Assembly (NCBI GenBank): GCA_018110985.1
Contig: JAGAWT010000006.1
Span: forward strand, 1-64,000
Length of the DNA stretch: 64,000 nucleotides
Direction of reading: 5' to 3'
Source of the DNA: Oscillospiraceae bacterium
GTDB taxonomy: Bacteria; Bacillota; Clostridia; Oscillospirales; Ruminococcaceae
Position 1 is the first letter of the stretch, and every line of letters starts with the position of its first letter. Below are positions 1 through 8,907 of this stretch, one piece after another. The notes beneath the pieces are model-generated. The model was not told the DNA's origin, did no database searches, and saw only the letters and a program-made list of their open reading frames with translations. The position numbers were made by a program, and so were the translations under genes.

Positions 1-117
1 CGCCCGTGGAAGGATCACTGCCCGTACCGCTGCCGCTGTCTCCACCCGTGGAAGGATCACTGCCCGTACCGCTGCCGCTGTCTCCGCCCGTGGAGGGATC
101 ACTGCCCGTATTTCCTC
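1..117. repeat. 42-bp tandem repeat inside the FecR-like gene
   Basis: A 42-bp unit begins at 1, 43 and 85. The first two units are almost identical and the third diverges after about 30 bases. On the minus strand it encodes the 14-residue unit GGDSGSGTGSDPST. The array continues beyond the window edge, so copy number is unknown. Such in-frame Gly/Ser repeats usually form flexible, length-variable spacers. Confidence 0.85.
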
Positions 118-1582
118 CCGAAGGCGGATCGGTCTTTCCTCCCGAAGCGGGGCGTTTGCCGGTGGTGCCTGTGTAGTACCCCGATGAAGGTCCGTGATAG
201 GAGGGTGCCGTGGTAGCCTTAGTGGTGGCTGCGGTCTGCACCGTGGTCTTGGCGGTGGTGGTGGTCTGCGTCTTTGCAGCAGTCACCTTTGTGGTGGTGG
301 TCTTTACGGTAGTGGTCGTTGGAACGGTGGTGGTCACCGTGGTGACCCTTGTGGTCGTGGCAGTGACCGGCTTTGTGGTATTGGGACGTGTGGTGGTGGT
401 GGCAGGCCTTGTCCAGTAGGGCGATGTTCCCGTGCTCACCGTGCTTCTCTGTGTGGGTACGGTGGTGAGAACGGTAGTAGTCATGACCGTAGTGACCACA
501 GGGGGAACGGTGGTGTATACAGGCACTGTCACAGTAGTCACCTTTGCAGTGTAGGGCGTGGTGGTCACTGCCTTCGTGGTGGCTTTAGTGGTCGCAGAAG
601 TGTTGGAAGTGCTGCTTTGGGACACTGTACTGCTTTCTTCGCTCTCCTCCGTTGTAAGGGATGTGGTGGTGGTGGAAGGCGGAGGAGTTGCAGTCGTCGT
701 CACCGCATTGGTCACACTCTCCTCTGTAACAGTCTCAGTCTCGGTCTCTTCGGGAGCTGTAAGATCGTTTATCTCCCGCAGAACGCTCTCGCCGAGAGTG
801 ATCTTTCCGGACGAATGGCTTGCAAGCACCCTCTCGAGCACATCTGCGGGGATGTCCGCATATTTTGCCGCAGTGGTGGGGTTGGTGCTTTCCTCAAGAG
901 TGATGTAGCTTTCCCCGTCCGGGATGATAAAATGAGATATACCGTCTGCCGCTGCATCATTTCCCGTGGATGAGGGGTCTGTGCGTATGTAAACGCCCCT
1001 GCCCGCATTTACCGCAGCAGTTCTGCCTGTCCTGTTGCCGTCCGCATCCAGAAGGCTCACATCCGCACTTCCGCTGAACACGGTGACGGAAGTAAGATAG
1101 CTCCCTCCGCCCGCATCGCTCACACGGATATAAAAGGATGCCTCTTTTGCTGCTATGGTACCCTTAGGCACATCTGCACCGAAGGAGGACTCTGCCGATA
1201 TGGGAGCGTCCATTTCCGTAAGCAGCGAACCGCTTTTCAGGATGAGCCGTGTCTTGCCGATACTGCCGTCACCCGTGGCATTTACGGATAATACGCTCAT
1301 GGGCTCCATGAAAAGGTGCTTGTCCTGATCCATGTCAAAGCATATAGTGCCGTCGTAAGCAGAGAGCACATCCTCATTTTCAAGCTGCATTCCTGACGAC
1401 GCCGCAAGGTCGCCCTCATCGGTGCGCTCTATATTGACGATCCCCGTTACCTCTGTCACCTTTATGACACGGTCGCTCTTGGGCTTTCCAGCAAAGATGA
1501 ACAGTGCAGCCGCTGCCGCACCTATCACGATAACGGTAATAACAGCGGTTATTATGCCTGCTGCAGGCGATCTCTTTTTCAT
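1..1582 (-). CDS. FecR-like, Thr-rich membrane-anchored protein (3' end outside window)
   Basis: The reading frame is open from the ATG at 1582 to the window edge, so the C-terminus is missing. About 527 residues are visible. They comprise a basic start (MKKRSP), one hydrophobic segment at about residues 9-31, then a FecR-like region (about 40-250) with the typical alternation around VTGIVNIER and LKSGSLLTEMDAP. Next is a long Thr-rich linker (about 285-480) and a Gly/Ser/Asp-rich tail made of a 14-residue repeat. FecR-type domains in Firmicutes are usually extracytoplasmic. The Thr-rich linker resembles the stalks of ruminococcal surface proteins, so an exported, anchored protein is inferred. 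It starts 21 bases after ecfT and may be cotranscribed with it. Ligand and role are unknown. Confidence 0.7.
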   Translation of the reverse strand, partial: MKKRSPAAGIITAVITVIVIGAAAAALFIFAGKPKSDRVIKVTEVTGIVNIERTDEGDLAASSGMQLENEDVLSAYDGTICFDMDQDKHLFMEPMSVLSVNATGDGSIGKTRLILKSGSLLTEMDAPISAESSFGADVPKGTIAAKEASFYIRVSDAGGGSYLTSVTVFSGSADVSLLDADGNRTGRTAAVNAGRGVYIRTDPSSTGNDAAADGISHFIIPDGESYITLEESTNPTTAAKYADIPADVLERVLASHSSGKITLGESVLREINDLTAPEETETETVTEESVTNAVTTTATPPPSTTTTSLTTEESEESSTVSQSSTSNTSATTKATTKAVTTTPYTAKVTTVTVPVYTTVPPVVTTVMTTTVLTTVPTQRSTVSTGTSPYWTRPATTTTRPNTTKPVTATTTRVTTVTTTVPTTTTVKTTTTKVTAAKTQTTTTAKTTVQTAATTKATTAPSYHGPSSGYYTGTTGKRPASGGKTDPPSGGNTGSDPSTGGDSGSGTGSDPSTGGDSGSGTGSDPSTG

Positions 1583-1603
1583 ATCACATCATCCCTCTGA
1601 TCT

Positions 1604-2410
1604 TCACAGGTAGGTATACACATTAAGGAGCAGCACGGCGCACCAGAAAAGTATGGCTGTGCAGAGAGCCGCAAAGTCGCTCCCTCCCGACACCAGCACC
1701 TTCAGCTTTGTGCGTCCCTCTCCTCCGTTGTAGCAGCGGCACTCCATGGCAAGAGCCAGCTCCTCCGCACGCCTGAAGGAAGAAACGAAAAGGGGGATAA
1801 GTATGGGTATCAGCGCCTTTCCCCTCTCGATAAAGGTACCGCTGTCCAGCTCCGCACCCCTTGCCTTCTGGGCGGACATTATCTTGTCCGTTTCCTCTAT
1901 AAGAGTGGGTATGAACCTGAGTGCTATGGTCATCATCATGGCAAGCTCATGAGCGGGGAACTTTATCTTCTCCAGAGGCTTGAGCATCTGCTCGATGGCA
2001 TCGGTAAGAGTTATTGGAGAAGTGGTATAGGTCAGCAGGGATGAACCGCTTATAAGGGCGATGAGCCTTATTATCATAAAGAGGGATGTCCTCAGTCCCT
2101 GTTGGGTGATGTTTATCTTCCAGATGCTGATGACCGTCACGCCGTCGATGAAAAACAGGTTCAGCAGAGAGGTTATGACGATGACGGGCACGATGGGCCT
2201 CATGCTTTTGAGTATCAGCTTCAGGGGCAGCTTTGACACTGCGAATGACAGCACGAAAAACAGCAGTGCCGCCCCCAGTGAGATGAAATTGTCCGCCGAA
2301 AAGAGCATTATGATGAATATGGCGGTTATCACTATCTTGAAGCGGGCATCCAGCTTGTGTACCGGAGAATCTCCGGGGAAATACTGCCCTATGGTGATAT
2401 CCTTTATCAC
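1604..2410 (-). CDS. ecfT: ECF transporter transmembrane protein EcfT
   Basis: This is the 268-residue membrane scaffold of an energy-coupling factor vitamin/cofactor importer. It joins the two ATPases to a substrate-binding S component. Hydrophobic helices lie at about residues 25-60, 70-95, 105-130 and 240-268. The two coupling motifs that dock in the ATPase grooves are visible as AQKARGAEL (about 184) and MECRCYNGG (about 222). Length fits the family. Its start overlaps the ecfA2 stop by four bases (ATGA), so the two are translationally coupled. No S-component gene is in the window, so this is probably a shared, group II-type module. Confidence 0.93.
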   Translation of the reverse strand: MIKDITIGQYFPGDSPVHKLDARFKIVITAIFIIMLFSADNFISLGAALLFFVLSFAVSKLPLKLILKSMRPIVPVIVITSLLNLFFIDGVTVISIWKINITQQGLRTSLFMIIRLIALISGSSLLTYTTSPITLTDAIEQMLKPLEKIKFPAHELAMMMTIALRFIPTLIEETDKIMSAQKARGAELDSGTFIERGKALIPILIPLFVSSFRRAEELALAMECRCYNGGEGRTKLKVLVSGGSDFAALCTAILFWCAVLLLNVYTYL

Positions 2411-3270
2411 GGCAGCTGCCCCTCCTTTTCAAGGTATTCCTTTATGGTCTTTACGGCAAAGGGAACGGTGTAAACATCGGTGCGGATATCTATGCCCTTC
2501 TCCCTCAGAAGGGAGAATATCTTTGTGACCTGTGGCACCGAAAGCCCTATGGCAGATATCTCCTCCGCCCTTGCAAAGACCTCCGGAGGGGTGGCATAGC
2601 AAAACTTCTTCCCGTGATCCATAACAAGGATCTTCTGTGCGAAATCCGCCACATCCTCCATGCTGTGGGAGACCACCAGCACCGTAGAGCCGCTTTTTTC
2701 GTGGTAATCCCTTATCTGCCCGAATATCATGGCACGCCCCTTTGGGTCAAGGCCGGCAGTAGGCTCGTCAAGTATGAGCACCTTTGGGCGCATCGCCATA
2801 ACTCCGGCTATCGCCACTCTCCTCTTCTGTCCGCCCGACAGCTCAAAGGGGGAACGCTCCATAAGCTCCGGAGAGATACCCAGCAGCTCTGCGGTCTGCA
2901 TGACCCTCTCCTTTATCTCATCCTCCCCCAGCCCCATGTTCTTCGGACCGTAGGCTATGTCCTTGAATACCGTCTCCTCGAATATCTGGTATTCGGGGTA
3001 CTGGAACACCAGCCCCACCTTGAAGCGCACATCACGGATGTTCACGGACTTGTCGTATATGTCCTCACCGTCTATGAACACCTTTCCCGATGTAGGCTTT
3101 ATCAGCCCGTTGAAGTGCTGTATCAGGGTGGATTTCCCCGAACCCGTGTGGCCGATTATGCCCACAAGGGTGCCTTCCTCTATCTCAAGATCCACACCGT
3201 TCACGGCAGTCTTTTCAAAGGGAGTTCCCTGTGAATAGGTGTAGGTCAGTTTTTCGGTCTTTATCATCAT
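2407..3270 (-). CDS. ecfA2: ECF transporter ATP-binding protein EcfA2
   Basis: This is an ABC ATPase of the ECF importer, 287 residues. Walker A is GHTGSGKST (about residue 40), the signature is LSGGQKRRVAIAG (about 144), and Walker B is VLILDEPTAGLDP (about 166). The switch His follows in VVSHSMEDV. It pairs with EcfA1 to form the heterodimeric motor. Two adjacent ATG codons open the frame. The gene starts six bases after ecfA1 and overlaps ecfT, giving the order A1-A2-T common in Firmicutes. Confidence 0.93.
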   Translation of the reverse strand: MMIKTEKLTYTYSQGTPFEKTAVNGVDLEIEEGTLVGIIGHTGSGKSTLIQHFNGLIKPTSGKVFIDGEDIYDKSVNIRDVRFKVGLVFQYPEYQIFEETVFKDIAYGPKNMGLGEDEIKERVMQTAELLGISPELMERSPFELSGGQKRRVAIAGVMAMRPKVLILDEPTAGLDPKGRAMIFGQIRDYHEKSGSTVLVVSHSMEDVADFAQKILVMDHGKKFCYATPPEVFARAEEISAIGLSVPQVTKIFSLLREKGIDIRTDVYTVPFAVKTIKEYLEKEGQLP

Positions 3271-3276
3271 AGCGAT

Positions 3277-4170
3277 CTAATTTACCTGCCTTTTAAAAAG
3301 CTCAAAAAGGAAATCCGCCGCTTCCTTCTCGTTAATGATGTGGGTATCCGCATCAAAGCCGTTCTGCTTCATCATGTACATGAGCTGTGTGGACTGTGGC
3401 ACGTCAAGACCCACATCCTGCAGCAGCTCCACATTGGAAAAGACATTCTCCGGCCTGTCGTCAAGGATGATCTTCCCCTCCTCCATGACTACCACTCTGT
3501 CCGCCTGTGCCGCCTCATCCATGTAGTGAGTGATGAGCACTATGGTGATGCCCTCCTCACGGTTGAGCCTGCGCACGGTCTTCAGCACCTCGCTGCGGCC
3601 TGTGGGATCCAGCATGGCGGTAGGCTCGTCAAGGACGATGCAGGAAGGCCTCATGGCAATTATCCCCGCTATGGCGACTCTCTGCTTCTGACCGCCCGAA
3701 AGCTGTGAAGGAGCATGGAGACGGTAATCGTACATACCCACCGCTTTCAGGGCATCATCCACCCTGCGGCGCATCTCGCCCTGCTCCACGCCCATGTTCT
3801 CAAGGGCAAAAGCCACATCCTCCTCCACCACGGATGCCACTATCTGGTTATCCGGGTTCTGAAAGACCATGCCCACCCTTTTGCGGATATCAAAGAGCTT
3901 TTCCTCATCCGAGGTGTCAAAGCCCGCACTGTACACCTTGCCGCCGCAGGGCATGAGAATGGCATTGAAATGCTTTGCCAGTGTGGATTTGCCGCAGCCG
4001 TTGTGTCCGAGTATGACTGTGAAGCTGCCCTTTTCTATCTCAAGGTCAAGATCCTCGAATATCATCTTTTTCTCCGCCTTCGGGGCGTTTTCCTCCTGTT
4101 CCTGCTGCTCCTCATCGCTTATATCGGAGTAGTAGAACATAAGGTCCTGTGTTTTTATTATATTTTCCAT
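3277..4170 (-). CDS. ecfA1: ECF transporter ATP-binding protein EcfA1
   Basis: This is the second ABC ATPase of the ECF module. It has Walker A GHNGCGKST, signature LSGGQKQRVAIAG and Walker B CIVLDEPTAMLDP. A charged, Glu-rich insertion (about residues 20-38, EEQQEQEENAPK) lies just before the first core strand and is longer than usual. The ATG at 4170 (MENIIKTQDL) is chosen because it matches how family members begin and avoids overlap with the upstream gene. An ATG at 4200 is also in frame and would overlap the upstream stop by 20 bases. The gene ends in TAG, showing that TAG is used as an ordinary stop here. Confidence 0.9.
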   Translation of the reverse strand: MENIIKTQDLMFYYSDISDEEQQEQEENAPKAEKKMIFEDLDLEIEKGSFTVILGHNGCGKSTLAKHFNAILMPCGGKVYSAGFDTSDEEKLFDIRKRVGMVFQNPDNQIVASVVEEDVAFALENMGVEQGEMRRRVDDALKAVGMYDYRLHAPSQLSGGQKQRVAIAGIIAMRPSCIVLDEPTAMLDPTGRSEVLKTVRRLNREEGITIVLITHYMDEAAQADRVVVMEEGKIILDDRPENVFSNVELLQDVGLDVPQSTQLMYMMKQNGFDADTHIINEKEAADFLFELFKRQVN

Positions 4171-4180
4171 CTTTTTCCAA

Positions 4181-5356
4181 TCATTCTTGTGTAAATTCAT
4201 CCGTTATGACCTGTGAAATGTCATTATTGGTGGGATCTGCCTTCTTGTTTTTAAAGCGTCCGGCTATGGATGTCACCTTGTTTACAAAGCTCTCATCGAA
4301 TACATTATCTATTGTTTCGTGCAGCCAGCCGAGATCCATAAAGTCCCTGTCCTTTTTGCTCACAAGTTCAAACGCCGTGACACAGAGCTCACCCATAGCG
4401 GCGACGATCGCCCCCGCCACGATGGCATTGACCACCACCGCACCGAGATTTATGCCCGGTACGGCTTTGAGCACGCTTATCGCCTGCTTTGCGACCACGC
4501 TTACGGCTCCTGCCTCCAGTATCAGCTTTACCGCATTGTCAAAATGCTTTTCCTTTTCAAGCCCGTATTGTTTTGCAAGCTGATGCACCATCCTGGTTTC
4601 AAGGGGGATGAGCAGGAATGAATCCGGGAAAGGTATGGGCACGGCAGCTATAACAACGGCGGCGGAAACATACCCTCCTATGATGCCCTGCACCTTCAGG
4701 CGCTTTTTCTTCTGCACTATGGTATCAAGGTCCTTTTGTGCAGCCTTTTTCCCCTCCGGAAGGATGCTGTTTGTCCTCTCTATCAGTGTTTCTATGCCGT
4801 CCTGGGGCGCAAAAGAGGTCTCGTTTATAAAAAACGGCTCGCTTACCACCGGTATTATATCCACCACATTGAGAGGATATTTTTTGTCGTTCCTGTGGAG
4901 CGCATCGTGAACCATCCTTATGTTGGGCTCCCTGTCGGTGAGCGAATAGGACTTTGTTATGACTACTATTACGGGGATGTTCTTCCAGTCCGAAACTGCC
5001 TTTGCAAAGCTCGTGACGGAATTGTCAAAGAGCCTTCCCGCAGTACCGTCCACACAAAACCATATTACATTTATGCCCTCATTCTCGGAGTGATCCTTCA
5101 GCTCCTTCTTGATCCACTTCGTTATATCCCTGACGGTCTCCTTTTCCTTTGAGGGCATGAAACCTATGGTGTCGATAAGGTCAAAGGGGAGCTCCTTTCC
5201 CTCATAAAGGCGATTATTGAAGGTGACCCCTTCATCACCGCCCCACGCCGTATATGCTGCCTTTTCTCCTATGACCGCATTGATAAGAGTGGATTTACCG
5301 ACTCCGGAATTGCCTGTCACAAGGACATTTCCTTTTTCAGATACACTGTTTTCCAT
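4181..5356 (-). CDS. Era-like GTPase with C-terminal DUF697-type membrane domain
   Basis: 391 residues. The N-terminal half is a P-loop GTPase: G1 GNSGVGKST at about residue 14, G3-like DTIG at about 60, and a VVITKS segment in the G4 position (TKxS rather than NKxD). The C-terminal half (about 235-350) is Ala/Val-rich with helices around GGYVSAAVVIAAVPIPFPDS, as in DUF697/YcjF-like proteins. The ATG at 5356 has a strong GGAGG eight bases upstream; the longer frame to 5407 has no good site. It ends ten bases before the chosen ecfA1 start, so it may lead the ECF operon. Its role is not known; membrane-associated stress or trafficking functions are proposed for relatives. Confidence 0.75.
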   Translation of the reverse strand: MENSVSEKGNVLVTGNSGVGKSTLINAVIGEKAAYTAWGGDEGVTFNNRLYEGKELPFDLIDTIGFMPSKEKETVRDITKWIKKELKDHSENEGINVIWFCVDGTAGRLFDNSVTSFAKAVSDWKNIPVIVVITKSYSLTDREPNIRMVHDALHRNDKKYPLNVVDIIPVVSEPFFINETSFAPQDGIETLIERTNSILPEGKKAAQKDLDTIVQKKKRLKVQGIIGGYVSAAVVIAAVPIPFPDSFLLIPLETRMVHQLAKQYGLEKEKHFDNAVKLILEAGAVSVVAKQAISVLKAVPGINLGAVVVNAIVAGAIVAAMGELCVTAFELVSKKDRDFMDLGWLHETIDNVFDESFVNKVTSIAGRFKNKKADPTNNDISQVITDEFTQE

Positions 5357-5433
5357 GGTCGCACCTCCGGCCGCAGAGCCATATAACAGATGGCTGCACA
5401 AGGACACTAAACTGTCCGTGTAAACTATTGCTC

Positions 5434-5538
5434 ATACTGATCCCTGACCGGTGTACAGACAAGAAACAAGGCACAAATGCTTGAATATAAGGTATTTGGG
5501 ACTTGGAGATCGTCTATACATCGAGGAAGGATCAGTAT
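5434..5538 (+). repeat. 105-bp interspersed element with inverted ends, copy 1
   Basis: This is the most diverged of six copies. It starts ATACTGAT and ends ATCAGTAT, with inner arms GTGTACAGAC and GTCTATACATCG. It lies between the GTPase start and the methyltransferase stop, ending 12 bases from the latter. Orientation is defined so that the ACAAGAAACAAG block comes first. Confidence 0.85.
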
Positions 5539-5550
5539 CATACCCGCCTG

Positions 5551-6444
5551 TCAGCGCCTGCTGACCCATGCACTCGCACCGCAGGGCAGCACAAAGCCGT
5601 GCTCCACGGGCAAACCTATCTCATCGGCGGTGACATCGGCTCCGCTGCCGAACCTGTCTGCGGCTGCAAGGGACAGGATGTAGGCTGTGACCGAGGGCGA
5701 GAGCCCTGTGGTGTAGCTGTTGAGCAGGAAAAAGAGGGGGTCCTCCGACAGCACGCCTGCCGTAAGGCTGACAAGGTCGTGGATGCAGTTTTCAAGGGTC
5801 CATACCTCTCCCGAGGGGCCTCTGCCGTAGGATGGAGGGTCCATTATGACCGCATCGTACTTTCTCCCCCTGCGTATCTCACGGGCGACGAATTTCTCGC
5901 AGTCGTCCACTATCCAGCGCACGGGTCTGTCGGAAAGCCCCGACAGTGCGGCGTTCTCCCTTGCCCATGCCACCATGCCCTTTGAAGCATCCACATGGGT
6001 GACCGAGGCACCTGCGGCAGCACAGGCAAGAGTGGCACCGCCCGTGTAGGCAAAGAGATTGAGCACGTTCACAGTCTTTCCCTGCGCCCGTCTCTCCTTT
6101 ATGAGCTCTGCCATCCTCTCCCAGTTCACAGCCTGCTCTGGGAAAAGCCCCGTATGCTTGAAGCCCGTAGGGCGTATATTGAAGCACAGCCGCTCCCCTG
6201 TTCCAAGCTCGTAATCTATATCCCACCGTTCAGGCAGCTTTTTCCTTATCTCCCACTTTCCGCCCCCTTTTTCGGAGCGGTGATAGTGTGCCTCTGCCTT
6301 GTCCCACAGCGGGGTGTTCCTCTCGCTTTTCCAGATCACCTGCGGGTCGGGTCTTATGAGCAGATGCCCTCCCCAGCTCTCCAGTTTTTCTCCGTCGGTG
6401 CAGTCGATGACCCTGTAGCTTTTCCAGCCGGTTGCAGTTCTCAT
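5551..6444 (-). CDS. Class I SAM-dependent methyltransferase (RlmI/RlmK-like)
   Basis: 297 residues with a Rossmann methyltransferase core. Motif I is LNLFAYTGGATLACAAAGA (about 127), the acidic end of strand 2 is VTHVDASKG (about 151), and the motif IV/catalytic loop is DAVIMDPPSYGRGP (about 200). The DPPSY loop, the spacing and the N-terminal strand-rich part resemble the family of 23S rRNA cytosine-5/guanine-N2 methyltransferases and their Firmicutes homologues. The exact target base cannot be read from the sequence. The gene starts 12 bases after the phosphomutase-like gene and is probably the last member of the ruv operon before repeat copy 1. Confidence 0.8.
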   Translation of the reverse strand: MRTATGWKSYRVIDCTDGEKLESWGGHLLIRPDPQVIWKSERNTPLWDKAEAHYHRSEKGGGKWEIRKKLPERWDIDYELGTGERLCFNIRPTGFKHTGLFPEQAVNWERMAELIKERRAQGKTVNVLNLFAYTGGATLACAAAGASVTHVDASKGMVAWARENAALSGLSDRPVRWIVDDCEKFVAREIRRGRKYDAVIMDPPSYGRGPSGEVWTLENCIHDLVSLTAGVLSEDPLFFLLNSYTTGLSPSVTAYILSLAAADRFGSGADVTADEIGLPVEHGFVLPCGASAWVSRR

Positions 6445-6456
6445 ATATCCTATCCT

Positions 6457-7815
6457 TTATCTCACGGTCTTCTGTATAAGCTCCGAAAGCTCGGAGGCTA
6501 TGGCATTTATACGGCTGAAGTCTCCGCCCTCCACCGTGACCCTTATCATTCCTGTCCGTTCCTCCGCCACAGTCACCATGCCGGAGGGACCCAGTTCTTC
6601 GGAGTATTTATCTATTCTTTCCTCTATGAGAGGGATGTTTTTCCAGATCTCGCTTTTGTTTTCGGGTATGCCCACACTGAGCTCCACTCTCGGACGGCTC
6701 TCCAGAGCAGCCGAAAGCTCCGAAAGGCTCTTCTTCCCGGAGGTCATGAGCCCGCACACCAGCATTATCTGCAAGAGCCCGTCCGAGGTGCGGGGCAGCC
6801 CCTCTATGTTGAAGTAGATACCGCCGCTTATGCCCTCCGCACACCCTGCGGAAGCTCCTGCTGACTTCATGATGCCCGTGATGCTGTCCTCGCTCCTGTC
6901 GGCAGTCACAAGGGTGATGCCCTTCCTTCGGGCAAAGTCCGTGAGCGCCGAGCCCACGCCGCCGGTCACCACCGCCGTATCCCTGCCCGGCAGACACTTT
7001 TCCCTCATCTCATCAAGGAAAAAGGCAAAGAGCTTTTCGCCGGGGCAGGCTGTCCCGCTGCTGTCAAAGCAAATGACTGAGGAGGCATCCGCAGAAAGGG
7101 CAAAGCCCGCATCGCAGCCTCTGGAGCGCACAAACTCCGTCAGAGCGGCAGGGTACGAAACGCCGCAGCCCTCACAGATATTCTTCCCGTCAGGCTCGCA
7201 GCCGAGAAGATAGACCTTTGCGCCGCTTGCCGCAAAGAGCCCCTTTATCATGCCGGATGCTCCGCCGTTTGCACAGTCAATGGCTATGGTGAGCCCTTTG
7301 AGCTCCGTGCAGAACACTTCTCCCGCCCTTTTGAGCATATCCACATAGGAATGTGCCGTACTTGCGGCTTTCAGGCGGCCCGGCTCCGCTGCGGGGGAAA
7401 GCTGACCAGAAAAGGCAAGCTCTTCTGCCCGTGCAGCCGTTTCCGAGGGCAGGAGCGATCCGTCCCGTGAAAAGACCTTTATGCCGTTGAGCGAGGCACC
7501 GTCTCTCGGAGCGGTTATCATGACACCGCCGAGAGAGTGTCCGCCGCAGTACACAGAAAGTGCAGGAGCCGCAGATATACCGCAGTCCGCAACATCCGCA
7601 CCGCCTGCCAGCAGGCCGCACATGAGAGCACAGCGCAGCACGCCCCCCGAGAGCCTGCCGTCATCAGCCACTGCAAAGGCGGTGATGCCCATGGGTCGGA
7701 GCACCTGTGCCAGAGCCATTCCGTAGGAATAGGCGCAGGAGGGGTCGAAAATGGAGGGGGCAGGGTGTACCTGGCCGCCCAGAAAGCTCATTTTCCTTGG
7801 TGTATTCGTATCCAT
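6457..7815 (-). CDS. Phosphohexomutase-family protein, predicted catalytically inactive
   Basis: 452 residues that align by pattern with phosphomannomutase/phosphoglucomutase (four-domain alpha-D-phosphohexomutases). Every catalytic motif is altered. The phosphoserine loop TASHNP is TAPRDG (in VMITAPRDGASLNGIKVF). The metal loop DGDADR is SADASS (ALSADASSVICFD). The sugar loop GExSGH is AEGISGG, and the phosphate loop RxSGTEP is not present (EERTGMIRV near the C-terminus). The fold-defining stretches remain, with no frameshift and a normal length. A pseudoenzyme or regulatory/binding role is inferred rather than decay. It starts two bases after the ruvB stop, so it is cotranscribed with ruvCAB. 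Confidence 0.75.
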   Translation of the reverse strand: MDTNTPRKMSFLGGQVHPAPSIFDPSCAYSYGMALAQVLRPMGITAFAVADDGRLSGGVLRCALMCGLLAGGADVADCGISAAPALSVYCGGHSLGGVMITAPRDGASLNGIKVFSRDGSLLPSETAARAEELAFSGQLSPAAEPGRLKAASTAHSYVDMLKRAGEVFCTELKGLTIAIDCANGGASGMIKGLFAASGAKVYLLGCEPDGKNICEGCGVSYPAALTEFVRSRGCDAGFALSADASSVICFDSSGTACPGEKLFAFFLDEMREKCLPGRDTAVVTGGVGSALTDFARRKGITLVTADRSEDSITGIMKSAGASAGCAEGISGGIYFNIEGLPRTSDGLLQIMLVCGLMTSGKKSLSELSAALESRPRVELSVGIPENKSEIWKNIPLIEERIDKYSEELGPSGMVTVAEERTGMIRVTVEGGDFSRINAIASELSELIQKTVR

Positions 7816-7817
7816 TG

Positions 7818-8879
7818 TCAGGTTTCCTTGTCAAAGCTCAGCTGACCGTTATCCGAGGAGGGGCGTTTTATCCCCAGGTGCTCGTAGGCAAGCTCCGTGG
7901 CGCAGCGTCCTCTGGGTGTGCGGGCTATAAAGCCCAGCTGCATAAGATAGGGCTCGCACACATCCTCAAGGGTGACAGCCTCCTCACCTATGGCGGCAGC
8001 AAGGGTCTCAAGACCCGCAGGGCCTCCGCCGTAGCCGTTTATGAGCATACTGAGGAAGCGCTTGTCGATGGAATCCAGTCCCAGAGAGTCTATCTCCATA
8101 CGATCAAGGGCGATGTCCGCTATCTCTCCCGTTATCTGTCCGCCGCCTATTATCTCCGCAAAGTCACGCACACGCTTCAAAAGCCTGTTTGCTATCCTGG
8201 GGGTGCCTCTGGAGCGCTTTGCTATCTCCGACGCCCCGTCCTTGTCGCAGTACACGCCCAGTATGACAGCCGAACGCATGACTATGTCCATGAGCTGCTT
8301 TACGGAATAGAGCTCCAGTCTCTGTATGATGCCGAAGCGGTCACGCAGAGGTGATGTGAGCTGTCCCGCACGGGTGGTGGCACCCACAAGGGTGAATTTC
8401 TCCAGATCTATGCGTATGGAATTGGCAGCAGGTCCCTTTCCCATGATGATATCCACCGCATAGTCCTCCATGGCGGAGTAAAGTATCTCCTCTGTTTCCC
8501 TGGACATACGGTGTATCTCATCTATGAAAAGAACATCGTTTTCTTTCAGATTTGTGAGTATGGCAGCCAGGTCTCCCGGCTTGTTTATTGCAGGACCCGA
8601 TGTTATGCGGATGTTCACGCGCATCTCATGGGCGATTATGGCTGCAAGGGTGGTCTTTCCCAGTCCCGGAGGACCGTAGAGCAGCACATGGTCCAGCGGC
8701 TCCCTGCGGCGCATGGCAGCCTTTATGAATATGTCAAGGTTCTCCTTCACCTTGTCCTGTCCTATATAATCCTTCAGCGCCTTGGGGCGCAGGGAATAAT
8801 CTATGTCATCCTCATCGGAGCTTATGGCAGTAGGTGCGATAAGCCTTTCCTCAAACTCTATATCTCCCGCTTCTATCAA
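7818..8879 (-). CDS. ruvB: Holliday junction branch migration helicase RuvB
   Basis: 353 residues. This is the hexameric AAA+ motor that drives branch migration with RuvA. Walker A is GPPGLGKTT (about 69), Walker B is LFIDEIHRM (about 117), the sensor region is [18 protein letters not shown] (about 165), and the C-terminal winged helix contains [17 protein letters not shown]. The family's SLRP near the start ([14 protein letters not shown]) is present. It lies 28 bases after ruvA. Confidence 0.97.
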   Translation of the reverse strand: MIEAGDIEFEERLIAPTAISSDEDDIDYSLRPKALKDYIGQDKVKENLDIFIKAAMRRREPLDHVLLYGPPGLGKTTLAAIIAHEMRVNIRITSGPAINKPGDLAAILTNLKENDVLFIDEIHRMSRETEEILYSAMEDYAVDIIMGKGPAANSIRIDLEKFTLVGATTRAGQLTSPLRDRFGIIQRLELYSVKQLMDIVMRSAVILGVYCDKDGASEIAKRSRGTPRIANRLLKRVRDFAEIIGGGQITGEIADIALDRMEIDSLGLDSIDKRFLSMLINGYGGGPAGLETLAAAIGEEAVTLEDVCEPYLMQLGFIARTPRGRCATELAYEHLGIKRPSSDNGQLSFDKET

Positions 8880-8907
8880 GGCTCATGCCCTCCTTTTCAT
8901 TCCGTTC

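Noticed and set aside
194..973. Gly/Cys-rich 259-residue plus-strand frame
   Set aside because: It is the antisense shadow of the Thr codons in the FecR-like gene's linker (ACC/ACG read as GGT/CGT). It has no ribosome site and a low-complexity composition.
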